A stretch of 38,240 nt of DNA from Candidatus Kaiserbacteria bacterium CG10_big_fil_rev_8_21_14_0_10_56_12 (GCA_002773355.1 PFBL01000008.1:374-38613), one strand, 5' to 3'; shown: positions 15,610-23,358, counted from the stretch's first letter. The notes: generated by a model not told the origin, from the sequence alone. Made by a program: numbers and translations.

Positions 15610-17088
15610 ATGATGTCTCGCATCGACACATTCCTCAACGGCACGACCATCTATCGCCTGGTGCTGTACTACCTATCACTGCTGGTAGTGGTCGCCCTTC
15701 TTTTTGACGTCGTCGGGCTCCTGCCCTATAGCCCGATCGACTTTCTCTTCTAACTGAAGGTACTGCTTGCGGTCTCGTGGATCACGAACGGTGCGTGCGC
15801 ACGCATTTTCGGCGCCGCCACCAACATCGAGTAGGTCTACATAACCGCGTTTATCCTCGCACTAATTCTAGACCCGGTATCACCAACAAACGTGAGCGGG
15901 GTGGCTCTGCTCGTCATTGCCGCCGTTGCGGCCATCGGGTCGAAATATCTGCTCGCGTTTGATAAAAAGCATCTCTTTAACCCTGCGGCGTTTGGGGTCG
16001 CGCTCGTCAACATCCTTGGCCTCGGTGCCGCGAGCTGGTGGGTGGGCGGCAATCGCGCACTCCTGCTCTTCGTGTTGCTAAGCGGCGTACTCATTGTCCG
16101 CAAGGTACGCCGGTTTGACCTTGTGGCTACGTTTATATTGGTAGCCCTCGCGATGATCATTCTCACCGCGGCACAGCCCGGGGATCCCCTAATCGTGAGA
16201 CAGGCGCTCGTACACACACCACTCCTCTTCTTCGCTTTCGTAATGCTTACAGAGCCTATTACGATGCCGCCGACGAGAAAACTGCGCGTAGCATACGCCG
16301 CGCTGGTGGGCATTCTCTTCGCGCCGAACATACACCTGGGAGCGGTCTATCTGTCGCCAGAGCTTGCGCTCTTGCTCGGTAACGTGTTCGCCTTCATCGT
16401 GTCTCCGCCCGGCCGCTACACCCTTCGTCTGGTAGACAAGAAGACGCCTGCGCCGAACATCGATGAGTTTATCTTCGCGTCTGATCGGCCCATACGCTTC
16501 CGCCCTGGGCAATACCTCGAATTCACCCTCCCTCACGACAAGTCAGACCAGCGAGGCAATCGTCGCTACTTCACGATCGCATCCTCACCAACCGAAGAGC
16601 ACGTGCGCCTCGGGATCAAGTTCTACGAACCGACCAGTAGCTTCAAGATCGCCCTCGGCTCACTAAAGACGAACGACACCATCTCTGCCGCACAAGTGGC
16701 CGGAGATTTTGTATTGCCTAAAGAGCCTGGCAAGAAGCTTGCATTCATCGCTGGATGGATTGGTATCACCCCGTTCCGCGCTCACACTCAGTACATCATC
16801 GACAAGAAGGAGTCGCGCGATGTCGTCCTCCTCTACGCTTCTAGGCCAGAAGATATCGTATACCGAGATATTTTTGATCGCGCGCGCGAGGTGTTTGGCA
16901 TGAGGACCCACTACATACCGACCATCATCGATGCCGAGCTCATTACCGAGACCATACCCGACTACGCCGAGCGCACGTTCTATATCTCAGGACCGCCGGG
17001 GATGGTTGATGCGTGCAAGAAGGCATTGTGCACACTCGGCGTACCACACAGCCGCATCGTCACGGACTACTTCCCGGGGCTCGCGTAA
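15610..17088 (+). pseudogene. RnfD/NqrB-like membrane domain fused to a ferredoxin-NADP reductase-like domain, with two in-frame stops
   Basis: A single frame of 493 codons is interrupted by TAA 15751-15753 and TAG 15832-15834. The part before and between the stops reads as family sequence: LVLYYLSLLVVVALLFDVVG, then LKVLLAVSWITNGACARIFG, then VYITAFILALILDPVSP. The downstream part (open from GTG 15892, 398 aa) has several TM helices with KHLFNPAAFGVALVN, then an FAD domain (PGQYLEFTLP, RRYFTIASSP) and an NAD domain (FIAGWIGITPF, FYISGPPGMVDA). The fusion would move electrons between NAD(P)H, flavin and a membrane acceptor. The covalent-FMN Thr motif of RnfD is not seen. Ser codons (TCA, TCG) are the likely originals at both stops. 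Its 3' end overlaps the convergent PAP2 gene by 22 nt. Confidence 0.8.
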
Positions 17089-17531
17089 TAGCGCCTGAAT
17101 ACGGCCCAGACGAGCGCCGCGCTACCGGCCGAAATGATGAGTGAGGCAACGACGTCGAGCGTATGGTGTACGCCGGCGAGCACCCTGCCGGCACTTACCA
17201 CTAGGGCGAGCACCCACAATACCGCTCCTCCATAGGGATTAACGATCGTGACAATAGATGCCAGAGTACCGGTAAACAGCACGTGATCTGAGGGGAAGCC
17301 GTTCCCGGGCGCGTGGGCGATGAGGGGCGCCGGAGCTCCTTCGAGCATGAAGGGGCGCGGATTATAATAGAGTGCCGAGGCTATGAGGCTGAGTGCGAAA
17401 GCGAGCACAGCCACAACGATGGCAACACGTATAAACTCCTTGCGATCGGGCGCAGTATAGGCGTAATACACGAATACGAGGACAGAGACGAGATATACAT
17501 ATTTTGCCGCGAAGATGATGACGAGATTCAT
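17067..17531 (-). CDS. PAP2-family membrane phosphatase
   Basis: 154 aa. The family removes phosphate from lipid pyrophosphates; many bacterial members recycle undecaprenyl pyrophosphate. About five TM helices. The three phosphatase motifs are seen: YNPRPF (with the Arg-Pro pair), GNGFPSDHVLFTG and SAGRVLAGVHHTLDV, supplying the catalytic Ser-x-His and the second His-Asp. It starts at ATG 17531 with ATTGTA (TACAAT on the minus strand) 6 nt upstream, so leaderless. It is divergent from the DedA gene and convergent with the reductase fusion. Confidence 0.9.
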   Translation of the reverse strand: MNLVIIFAAKYVYLVSVLVFVYYAYTAPDRKEFIRVAIVVAVLAFALSLIASALYYNPRPFMLEGAPAPLIAHAPGNGFPSDHVLFTGTLASIVTIVNPYGGAVLWVLALVVSAGRVLAGVHHTLDVVASLIISAGSAALVWAVFRRYYASPGK

Positions 17532-17537
17532 TTGTAG

Positions 17538-17543
17538 ATTGTA
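17538..17543 (-). promoter_or_regulatory. -10 box of the PAP2 gene
   Basis: TACAAT on the minus strand ending 6 nt before ATG 17531. Confidence 0.5.
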
Positions 17544-17559
17544 CTACATAAACAACCGC

Positions 17560-17593
17560 GGGGCGGCCTTGCGTGCGCAAGACCGCCCCTTTT
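17560..17593 (+). terminator. Terminator-type hairpin between divergent genes
   Basis: A 14-bp stem with one mismatch (17560-17573 with 17576-17589) and a TG loop is followed by TTTT. It points toward the DedA gene, whose start is 25 nt downstream, and lies after no plus-strand gene. It may attenuate a transcript entering dedA or end a short RNA from the divergent region. Confidence 0.6.
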
Positions 17594-17617
17594 CAAGAGC
17601 GTCATGCCTATGATTAA

Positions 17618-18217
17618 ATGCTCATACGGACCATGCCACTGCTCCCATCACTCATTACCTTTCTCGAGGGATCGAAATATTTTCTCATCTTTACCGGCTG
17701 CTACATTGAGGGGCCCGCGGTCATGATCGCTACCGGTGTGCTCTGGCATCTCGACATAGTCAGCTTCTGGCCAGCCTATGTTGCCCTACTACTCGGCGAC
17801 CTGCTGGCCGATATCATGTGGTACCTCATCGGATATCACGCGGGGCGACCGTTTATCGCACGGTACGGTCACTGGTTTAACCTGACCACCTCCACCATCG
17901 ACAAGGCCGAGCATCATTTCCACAGACATCACACGAAGATTCTTGCGTTTTCTAAACTCACCATGGGGTTCGGGCTCGCGGTGCCGCTACTCACCGTAGC
18001 GGGTATGCTTCACGTACGATTTTCGCGCTTTGTGACAATTAACGCGATCGGTGGAGCGATCATCGTGCTCGTAACGATGATTGTCGGCTACTATTTCGGC
18101 AACGTGCTAGCCACTATCCCCGAGAACTTCCGCATCGCGGCCATCGCCGCGGCCGCCCTCATATTCCTCCTCGTGATACGAACCGTTTCAAAAAAGCTTG
18201 CAACGCTCGACCTCTAA
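17618..18217 (+). CDS. DedA-family membrane protein
   Basis: 199 aa. DedA proteins are polytopic; some flip undecaprenyl phosphate or other phospholipids to the cytoplasmic face. Seen: GCYIEGPAVMIATGVL, LGDLLADIMWYLIGYHAGRPF with the acidic pair in the re-entrant region, and a FSKLTMGFGLAVPLLTVAGM stretch corresponding to the second re-entrant loop. Start 17618 is the first ATG; Met6 at 17633 is an alternative, because the TATGAT at 17609-17614 is too close to the first. Its neighbours (PAP2, GT2, PAP2_C) fit a role in lipid-carrier recycling. Confidence 0.88.
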   Translation: MLIRTMPLLPSLITFLEGSKYFLIFTGCYIEGPAVMIATGVLWHLDIVSFWPAYVALLLGDLLADIMWYLIGYHAGRPFIARYGHWFNLTTSTIDKAEHHFHRHHTKILAFSKLTMGFGLAVPLLTVAGMLHVRFSRFVTINAIGGAIIVLVTMIVGYYFGNVLATIPENFRIAAIAAAALIFLLVIRTVSKKLATLDL

Positions 18218-18226
18218 GTCCGACCA

Positions 18227-18910
18227 CTATTTAACAAATGAGTGGAGAAAAAATCCCTTAAAGTACTGCCATGCGACCTGCAGGATCCCCTCTCGCTGAA
18301 AGCGGCGTGCCGATGACGGCACCGAGTGTCGAGGATCAAAGATGATCCGGCCCTGCGTGGACAGTCGCTTGGCCGTGTCGGTATCGTCGCCATAGAACAC
18401 GATCTCTGTGTTAAAGCCGCCCGCGGCGTGGAGTGCGCTTGCACGCATGAAGCTATTGCCACCCACGAGCAAGCCCCCCTGCTTCAGCACGCGGTGTGTC
18501 ACGTGGTGTGATAGTCGATAAAAAACCTTCTGGATGAATGTGGTTGCCGCACGGAAGACCGGGTGCGCATCTACGTAGTCGTAAGGCCCCGTCACCGCAA
18601 CGACTTCGGGGTTAGCAAAATGCGCCTCGCCGCGTACGAGCCAATCCTTTGCAGGGACACAATCTGCGTCCATGCGGACCACCACGTCGCCTGTTGCGGC
18701 TTGCCGTCCCGCCTCGCACGCCCACATAGTGCCCTTGCGATCTTCTCTCACGACCGTCACCGGGTAGGTACTCGCGATCTCAGTGGTCCGATCTGAGCTC
18801 GCGTTATCAACCACAATAATTTCAAAATCGGGGTGTTCTTGAGCGAGAAGCGCCTCGATCGCAGCCGCGATACGCTCTTCTTCGTTATGCGCAGGTACAA
18901 CGACAGACAT
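18227..18910 (-). CDS. GT2-family glycosyltransferase
   Basis: 227 aa. A GT-A fold enzyme using a nucleotide sugar: MSVVVPAHNEEERI, IIVVDNASSDRT, the metal-binding VRMDADC (D-x-D), VGGNSFMRASAL and FYGDDTDTAKRL. No membrane helices, so probably a soluble or peripheral transferase acting on an envelope acceptor. The start is placed at the Met 18910, because TATACC (minus strand) ends 7 nt before it; the ATG two codons earlier (18916) is only 1 nt after that box. It is convergent with dedA (9-nt gap) and divergent from the PAP2_C gene. Confidence 0.9.
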   Translation of the reverse strand: MSVVVPAHNEEERIAAAIEALLAQEHPDFEIIVVDNASSDRTTEIASTYPVTVVREDRKGTMWACEAGRQAATGDVVVRMDADCVPAKDWLVRGEAHFANPEVVAVTGPYDYVDAHPVFRAATTFIQKVFYRLSHHVTHRVLKQGGLLVGGNSFMRASALHAAGGFNTEIVFYGDDTDTAKRLSTQGRIIFDPRHSVPSSARRFQREGILQVAWQYFKGFFLHSFVK

Positions 18911-18989
18911 CTTCATAGGTATAGAGCCCCTCCAATGGGTAATGACGCAATTGTAGCATAAAAAGGTGTGCTAGAGTATCTCTGATCTT

Positions 18990-19637
18990 ATGAACGTCGA
19001 ACACTCTCTGCGCGTATTGCGCGATCGGGCATTTCAGGAGTCGCTCGCTCTGGGCGTGGTAGCGATTCTCGTGAGCCTCGTGAGTGTGTATTACTCGACC
19101 AACTACGCGACCGAGAAAGCGAGCAACTCCGTCACGGACATCATCATGAGCAACACTCGCGCGTACGATGTGGGTACGTTATTCGTATATGGCGCGATCG
19201 CCGCTGTGGTGTTCTCCATTCTGGTAGTTTTTTCTCTAAAGCTCCAGTCGGCCCCTTTCGTCTTGAAGAGTGCTTCACTCCTCTTGATCATTCGCTCTAT
19301 CTTCGTTTCGCTCACCCACATCAGCCCGTATCCGGTACGTGCCGTACTATCGAGCACCTATTTGTCGTCCACGACGTTCGCGCAGATGTTTTTCACCGGC
19401 GATGATTTGTTCTTTTCTGGCCACGTAGGGCTCACATATCTCATGGCGCTACTCCTGTGGGACACGCCACGACTGCGCTACATATACCTCGCGATATCCA
19501 TCATGTTTGCGGCAGTGGTCCTCCTCGGGCACCTGCACTACTCTATCGACGTCTTTGCTGCTTATTTTATTACGTACTCAATCTACATTCTGTCGACGCG
19601 GCTCTTCAAGCGTGACTATGAACGATCGCGCGCGTAG
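18990..19637 (+). CDS. PAP2_C / sphingomyelin-synthase-like membrane protein
   Basis: 215 aa, about six TM helices. The C-terminal half has FFSGHVGLTYLMAL and GHLHYSIDVFAAYFITY, the His / His-x(3)-Asp pattern of the PAP2_C (lipid phosphatase/phosphotransferase) family. Members move or remove phospho-head groups on lipids. There is no SD; TATCTC ends 7 nt and an extended TGC-TAGAGT ends 12 nt before ATG. Its stop is 10 nt from the convergent 3D-domain gene. With the classical PAP2 enzyme at 17067 this makes two lipid phosphatase-type proteins within 2.6 kb. Confidence 0.82.
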   Translation: MNVEHSLRVLRDRAFQESLALGVVAILVSLVSVYYSTNYATEKASNSVTDIIMSNTRAYDVGTLFVYGAIAAVVFSILVVFSLKLQSAPFVLKSASLLLIIRSIFVSLTHISPYPVRAVLSSTYLSSTTFAQMFFTGDDLFFSGHVGLTYLMALLLWDTPRLRYIYLAISIMFAAVVLLGHLHYSIDVFAAYFITYSIYILSTRLFKRDYERSRA

Positions 19638-19647
19638 TGCGGCCGCG

Positions 19648-20226
19648 TTACTTCAACGCAAGCGCGAGCACGGTGCCATTGTCCGCCCCTTCGACGATCG
19701 AAGCGAGTTCGGCTTGTGTCTTGGGCAGATGTCGCATCTGCGTAGGATCAAGGTGACCCACCACACGAATAGTCACGCCATGACATACGCCTAGGATGGT
19801 ACTGGCGTTCACCAGGCGACCATCAGACATCCGGTAGTTCGCCTTGGTGCTAAAGAGGACGTCGACGCGATTGGTAAAGCGCGCGTTCATGGTGTCCGCG
19901 ATGACGCGGTAACCAAGAATCGGGCTCACCACATTGAAGCCACAGTTGTTCTGCTTGCTGTCTGGCCCATCAATCTCGATAATCGTTCCAAACGGCAATT
20001 CCTCGCTCAGGTCTCGTGAACGTGCGGCAACGACCTCGGGGTTCGAGACCGCGCCAGAGGCCGTGGTAGACGGGTCACCGTCAGTCTGGTTAGGGACTGC
20101 GTTATACGCCGTCATCGCGACCTGATAGCTCACTACCAGAGGGGCCTGCGCCTCAGCACGGGCTGGCGCAGCAATGCCACCACCTGATAAAAGCAAAAAC
20201 CCCATAAGGGCTCCTATGATTGTCAT
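19648..20226 (-). CDS. Secreted 3D-domain (double-psi beta-barrel) protein
   Basis: 192 aa from ATG 20226, chosen because it gives a clean signal peptide (MTIIGALMGFLLLSGGG then APARAEA, cleavage likely near residue 26). The 3D domain shows MTAYNAVPNQTDGDPSTTASG, ELPFGTIIEIDG and VIADTMNARFTNRVDVLF, with the three Asp residues that name the family, as in lytic transglycosylase-type MltA/Rpf-associated domains. It is expected outside the membrane, acting on or binding peptidoglycan. A 5' leader of about 40 nt follows the inverted-repeat-embedded promoter 20272-20300, so this gene looks regulated. Confidence 0.85.
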   Translation of the reverse strand: MTIIGALMGFLLLSGGGIAAPARAEAQAPLVVSYQVAMTAYNAVPNQTDGDPSTTASGAVSNPEVVAARSRDLSEELPFGTIIEIDGPDSKQNNCGFNVVSPILGYRVIADTMNARFTNRVDVLFSTKANYRMSDGRLVNASTILGVCHGVTIRVVGHLDPTQMRHLPKTQAELASIVEGADNGTVLALALK

Positions 20227-20265
20227 TGGTTGTTGGTTACCGAAATAGCAAGCAGCTATCTCGTT

Positions 20266-20311
20266 ATTACGAGCATAGCATATTGACAATTTCCTGTCAA
20301 TAGCTCGTAAT
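20266..20311. repeat. Nested inverted repeats ahead of the 3D-domain gene
   Basis: Outer arms ATTACGAGC (20266-20274) and GCTCGTAAT (20303-20311). Inner arms ATTGACA (20282-20288) and TGTCAAT (20295-20301). They enclose the promoter and look like operator half-sites or a cruciform. A further small GTTGA / TCAAC hairpin follows from 20312. Confidence 0.65.
20272..20300 (-). promoter_or_regulatory. Promoter of the 3D-domain gene overlapping an operator-like palindrome
   Basis: On the minus strand: perfect TTGACA, a 17-nt spacer and TATGCT. The -35 is one half of the inner inverted repeat and the -10 lies in the outer arm, so a bound dimeric repressor would block RNA polymerase. Confidence 0.65.
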
Positions 20312-20319
20312 GTTGATTC

Positions 20320-20889
20320 TCAACGGGCGTTTGCACCAAGACGGGCCACTCTCCGCAACCACCGCTCCTTAGCTCTCGCGGAGACGCGTTCAGATGGCCC
20401 AAAAACGGTCGAACGAGCCCTGATCCCTGCAAATCGGAGTATCACCATCTCAAGCACCATCGTCGGCGATCCATACATAAACCGCATGATCCATGGATTC
20501 ATGTTGGCACTCGTGATAATCCTCGCGGTGCGGCCCTTCAACAGCTTGGCCCAGGTGAGCCCGTGGTCCTCAAAGAGGAACGCTTCGTGAGGGAGCCACG
20601 CACGATCGAACAATCCCTTCAGGAGACTCGGCATCGAGCACCACCAGGTGGGGTGCACTATGACGATGTGGTCGGCCCAATGAATGTCATCGCAAAATGT
20701 CTTGAGATCTGGCTCGAGCTCTTGAATCTCCTTGTACCCTTTATGCAATACCGGATCAAAGCGCATGTCGCCGATGTTCTGTCGGCGCACCGTGTGGCCA
20801 GCGGCCTTCGCGTGTTGTTCATACTTGTTCGCAAACGCGCCCGAGAGCGTCTCGGTATCGGTATGCCCAAGCAGGAGATAAATCTTCAT
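20320..20889 (-). CDS. Flavodoxin-fold NAD(P)H oxidoreductase
   Basis: 189 aa. The Flavodoxin_2 / NAD(P)H:quinone oxidoreductase family binds FMN or FAD and reduces quinones by two electrons. Seen: KIYLLLGHTDTETLSGAFA (phosphate site), a HADHIVIVHPTWW-like stretch reading WADHIVIVHPTWWCSMPSLLKGLFDRAW (quoted in part: HPTWWCSMP), and ITSANMNPW. The Trp-Trp pair lines the flavin. It starts 7 nt after the stop of the 76-aa gene, so the two form an operon. No membrane helix. Confidence 0.88.
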   Translation of the reverse strand: MKIYLLLGHTDTETLSGAFANKYEQHAKAAGHTVRRQNIGDMRFDPVLHKGYKEIQELEPDLKTFCDDIHWADHIVIVHPTWWCSMPSLLKGLFDRAWLPHEAFLFEDHGLTWAKLLKGRTARIITSANMNPWIMRFMYGSPTMVLEMVILRFAGIRARSTVFGPSERVSARAKERWLRRVARLGANAR

Positions 20890-20896
20890 GCGGCGT

Positions 20897-21127
20897 CTAT
20901 TTCTGCATCAGCGCCGCGAGCTCGCTACGATATTTCTTCATTACTTCCATGCTCGCCTTCATCTCAGGCTCACCGCCCTTTTTGCGGCGCTCGATCTCAT
21001 CACCAATCTTTTTAAAGAGGTCGGGGTCTTTGGTGACAAGCCCCACCATTTGCTCGCGCTGTGTCTCCGGCACGTCCTTCAGCTTCCAGTTTGCGTATTT
21101 TTTAAGAAAAAAACTTTGTACAGACAT
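20897..21127 (-). CDS. Small helical hypothetical protein (76 aa)
   Basis: Lys/Glu-rich, two or three helices (FFLKKYANWKLKDVP, QMVGLVTKDPDLFKKIGDEI, MKKYRSELAALMQ). An extended -10 TGT-TAAAAT ends 6 nt before ATG (21134-21139), a leaderless start. It is followed 7 nt later by the flavodoxin-fold oxidoreductase. No family recognised with certainty; similar short helical proteins are common in Parcubacteria. Function unknown. Confidence 0.75.
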   Translation of the reverse strand: MSVQSFFLKKYANWKLKDVPETQREQMVGLVTKDPDLFKKIGDEIERRKKGGEPEMKASMEVMKKYRSELAALMQK

Positions 21128-21133
21128 GGCGCC

Positions 21134-21139
21134 ATTTTA
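21134..21139 (-). promoter_or_regulatory. -10 box of the 76-aa gene
   Basis: TAAAAT preceded by TGT on the minus strand, 6 nt before ATG 21127. Confidence 0.5.
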
Positions 21140-21173
21140 ACATGGAATCTCGTGCGAGCTTCATCTTCCCTCG

Positions 21174-21587
21174 CTACGATGGGCGCAGTAGTATGCCGCG
21201 GATGGTTCTCGTGGTGAAGTACAGCGCCACCAGCGAGAGGAGCGCGAGCGCCTCAAGATAGACAAATGAGGGCTCGAAGATGTGTACTCCAGCTCGGTAA
21301 TGCTCAACCGCCGGCGTCCCGAATATGACCGTGCCAATCATGGCAAAGAATGCGTTAAGGAAATGACTCCATGGCAGGCGCGGGCTCGTGATGCCAGCGA
21401 CGATAACCAGTGCGGCGGCGGCAAGCACCGCTCCGAGATTCGATAGCGGGAGTTCAGCACCCGTCGACTGCGCAAACACGAGAATGAAAGCGCTCAGTAC
21501 AAACAGAGCGCGCACGATATCGCCGTGATAGTGAGGGATTCCGTAGTGCGGTGGAGGAATGTTAGCCCCGCTACCGACAAAACTCAT
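21174..21587 (-). CDS. Small polytopic membrane protein (137 aa)
   Basis: Start 21587 (MSFVGSGANIPPPHYG) follows the stop of the DUF5679 gene by 8 nt; a longer in-frame start at 21650 would lie inside that gene. About four TM helices after a His/Pro-rich N-terminus, one carrying GVHIFEPSFVYLEALALLSL. The SPRLPWSHFLNAFFAMIG pattern resembles small SPW-type repeat membrane proteins, but this is weak. Likely co-transcribed with the zinc-ribbon gene. Function unknown. Confidence 0.7.
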   Translation of the reverse strand: MSFVGSGANIPPPHYGIPHYHGDIVRALFVLSAFILVFAQSTGAELPLSNLGAVLAAAALVIVAGITSPRLPWSHFLNAFFAMIGTVIFGTPAVEHYRAGVHIFEPSFVYLEALALLSLVALYFTTRTIRGILLRPS

Positions 21588-21595
21588 ATGGCTTG

Positions 21596-21793
21596 TTATG
21601 CCGCTGACTTCGGCAGAATCTTGTACATGCCCGTGCCGCACACCGAACACTTACCCTTCGCTGCGGGACGTCCAGGCTTGATCTCTACCTTCTCGACGTC
21701 GAGCATCTCGCGCTTTTCCTTGCACTTCACACAATAGCCAATAACCTTATCCTCTGCCGCTGTGTCGTTGTTGTCTGTATGTTGTGTATCCAT
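21596..21793 (-). CDS. DUF5679-type zinc-ribbon protein
   Basis: 65 aa from ATG 21793. It has the compact ribbon YCVKCKEKREM ... GKCSVCGTGMYKILP, two CxxC pairs expected to bind one zinc, after an acidic N-terminal tail (HTDNNDTAAEDK). The start is fixed by an extended -10 TGC-TATGCT ending 6 nt upstream (21800-21805). DUF5679 proteins are small and uncharacterised, and sometimes occur near translation or nucleic-acid genes. First gene of a pair with the membrane protein. Confidence 0.8.
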   Translation of the reverse strand: MDTQHTDNNDTAAEDKVIGYCVKCKEKREMLDVEKVEIKPGRPAAKGKCSVCGTGMYKILPKSAA

Positions 21794-21799
21794 GCTGAA

Positions 21800-21805
21800 A
21801 GCATA
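21800..21805 (-). promoter_or_regulatory. -10 box of the DUF5679 gene
   Basis: TATGCT preceded by TGC on the minus strand, 6 nt before ATG 21793. Confidence 0.5.
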
Positions 21806-21854
21806 GCATGATTCACTTTTTTGCAAGGGGGTGTCTACCGCCAGCGTGTACAAC

Positions 21855-21884
21855 AAAAAACGCCCGCTTTCGCGGGCGTTTTTT
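21855..21884 (-). terminator. Bidirectional intrinsic terminator of the cold-shock gene
   Basis: A6-CGCCCGC, a TTTC loop, then GCGGGCG-T6. The stem has A/T runs on both sides and so can terminate either strand. It lies 14 nt after the cold-shock stop codon (minus strand). Confidence 0.9.
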
Positions 21885-21898
21885 GCCATTTGGCTCGC

Positions 21899-22105
21899 TT
21901 ACGCGGCCTTTGAGACCTTGACTGCGTTTGGCCCCTTGGGGCTGTCCGCAACTTCAAAAGTCACCTTGTCACCCTCGCGGAGTGACGCAAAGTCGCATCC
22001 GACAAGCTCGTTGGCGTGGAAAAAGAGATCCTTTTCCTGCCCGTCGACCTTGATAAAACCAAAGTACTTGTCAGCGATGAGACGTGCGATTGTTCCTTCT
22101 TGCAT
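21899..22105 (-). CDS. Cold-shock domain protein
   Basis: 68 aa, a single OB-fold that binds single-stranded RNA or DNA and melts RNA structure. RNP1 reads KYFGFIKV and RNP2 DLFFHAN. The rest (GDKVTFEVADSPKGPNAVKV) matches the family. It has a gap of about 100 nt upstream to the cysteine desulfurase stop, with no SD and a possible TGTATTACT -10 giving a leader of about 30 nt, and a strong terminator downstream. Probably monocistronic. Confidence 0.95.
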   Translation of the reverse strand: MQEGTIARLIADKYFGFIKVDGQEKDLFFHANELVGCDFASLREGDKVTFEVADSPKGPNAVKVSKAA

Positions 22106-22206
22106 AATGATGTAAGAGATAGAGCTAGTAATACATCAGACACAGGAAGCTAACTTAAAGAGAGTCGATCTTGTCTCGCAATCAGCGCTGGGTTGATGGC
22201 CTTATC

Positions 22207-23352
22207 CTAGCACACCTTCAGACATTCAGCCAGCAGGAGCGCGAACTTGTCCAAGTCATGTGCCCTTATGGCCGGACCCCACGAGACACGCAACGTCGAG
22301 CGCGAGCGTTCAACACTGCCGGTGAGCGCTAGCACCGCGCGCGACCCTTCAGTGCTGTCTGTCTCACAAGCGCTCTTTGTCGAGACCGCGACTCCCATAT
22401 CGTCTAGAAGCGCCGCCAGGTAGTCTGTGTCACAACCCGGAATAGACATGTTCAATATGTTTGGTACCTGCGCTCTCCCCTCGTTGAGGAGCGCGCGTGG
22501 CACACGCGCGCCAATCTCCCTCACCAACGCCCGGCGCTCGCTCACTGCCCTATCTCGATAGGCTTCGCGTCCACGCGCCGCCTCGGCGAGCGCTACCGCG
22601 AACTGCTGTGCGCGCTCGGGAGTCTCGGTGCCAGGGCGCACCCCTCGCTCCTGACCGCCGCCGCGATAGAGCGGTGCGAGTGGTATCGTGCGATGCGCCA
22701 CAAGGCACCCAATACCATGCAGTGGGCCGACCTTCGCGCCATCAAGCACGAGCATATCGGCATCAAAGTGAGCCCGCGTCACCTTCTCGGTCAAAGGAGC
22801 CTGACTCGCATCCACATGAAGCATCACGTCAGAAAAACAAGGTTCAACCTTGTTGGGTTGCGTACAAGGTTGAACCTTGTTTTTGGCGTGTAGTATTTGC
22901 GCGACCTCGCGCGTATTCCAGATCACCCCAGTCTCGCCGCAGACCGCATCCATTGAGATGAGCACGGTCTCGGGCTTGAGCATTTTTGTTAACGCGTCGA
23001 TATCGACGCGAGCATCTTTTATTGGTAACGCTTCCACCTCGACACCTTCTTCTGCAAGGAGCTTCATGTTCTCGACGATAGATGCGTGTGCGCTCGGCAA
23101 ATATAGGACATGAGCGTTGTTCCTCTGGCTCGCACGCGCCGCACGCACGTACCCGAGTATCGCGAGCGCATTAGCCTCGGTTGCGCCGCTCGTAAAAATC
23201 ACGTCATCGGCCTTCACCTCGAGGAGTCGCGCGATTGTCGCGCGCGCATCCTCGAGCACCTTCTTGGCCTTTCTCCCCTCGTCGTGCGGGGACGACGGGT
23301 TGCCGCAAAGGCCGGCCGCCGCGTCGAGATAGATTCGTCTTGTCCAAAACAT
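22207..23352 (-). CDS. Cysteine desulfurase (NifS/IscS-like) carrying an inserted palindromic repeat
   Basis: 381 aa. A PLP enzyme that moves sulfur from cysteine to a protein persulfide for Fe-S clusters and tRNA thiolation. Seen: IYLDAAAGLCGNPSSPH, FTSGATEANALAI, SAHASI, HVDASQAP (Asp181), the PLP lysine in DGAKVGPLHG (Lys207), RGGGQERGVRPGTET, and Cys329 in TKSACETDSTEG. Residues 158-172 (NKVQPC...NKVEPC) are encoded by two palindromes (22837-22880) that also occur at 34396-34441. They extend the loop between the helix ILHAK and strand VMLHVDAS without breaking the frame. TAGAAT ends 6 nt before ATG. The gene is divergent from infB. Confidence 0.92.
   Translation of the reverse strand: MFWTRRIYLDAAAGLCGNPSSPHDEGRKAKKVLEDARATIARLLEVKADDVIFTSGATEANALAILGYVRAARASQRNNAHVLYLPSAHASIVENMKLLAEEGVEVEALPIKDARVDIDALTKMLKPETVLISMDAVCGETGVIWNTREVAQILHAKNKVQPCTQPNKVEPCFSDVMLHVDASQAPLTEKVTRAHFDADMLVLDGAKVGPLHGIGCLVAHRTIPLAPLYRGGGQERGVRPGTETPERAQQFAVALAEAARGREAYRDRAVSERRALVREIGARVPRALLNEGRAQVPNILNMSIPGCDTDYLAALLDDMGVAVSTKSACETDSTEGSRAVLALTGSVERSRSTLRVSWGPAIRAHDLDKFALLLAECLKVC
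22837..22880. repeat. Double-palindrome repeat, copy 1, inside the cysteine desulfurase gene
   Basis: Two 17-bp perfect palindromes, ACAAGGTT-C-AACCTTGT (22837-22853) and ACAAGGTT-G-AACCTTGT (22864-22880), are separated by TGGGTTGCGT. Flanking A5 and T5 extend the overall symmetry. The same unit occurs at 34396-34441. No coding capacity of its own; resembles a miniature REP/BIME-like element. Confidence 0.8.
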
Positions 23353-23358
23353 TTTCTG

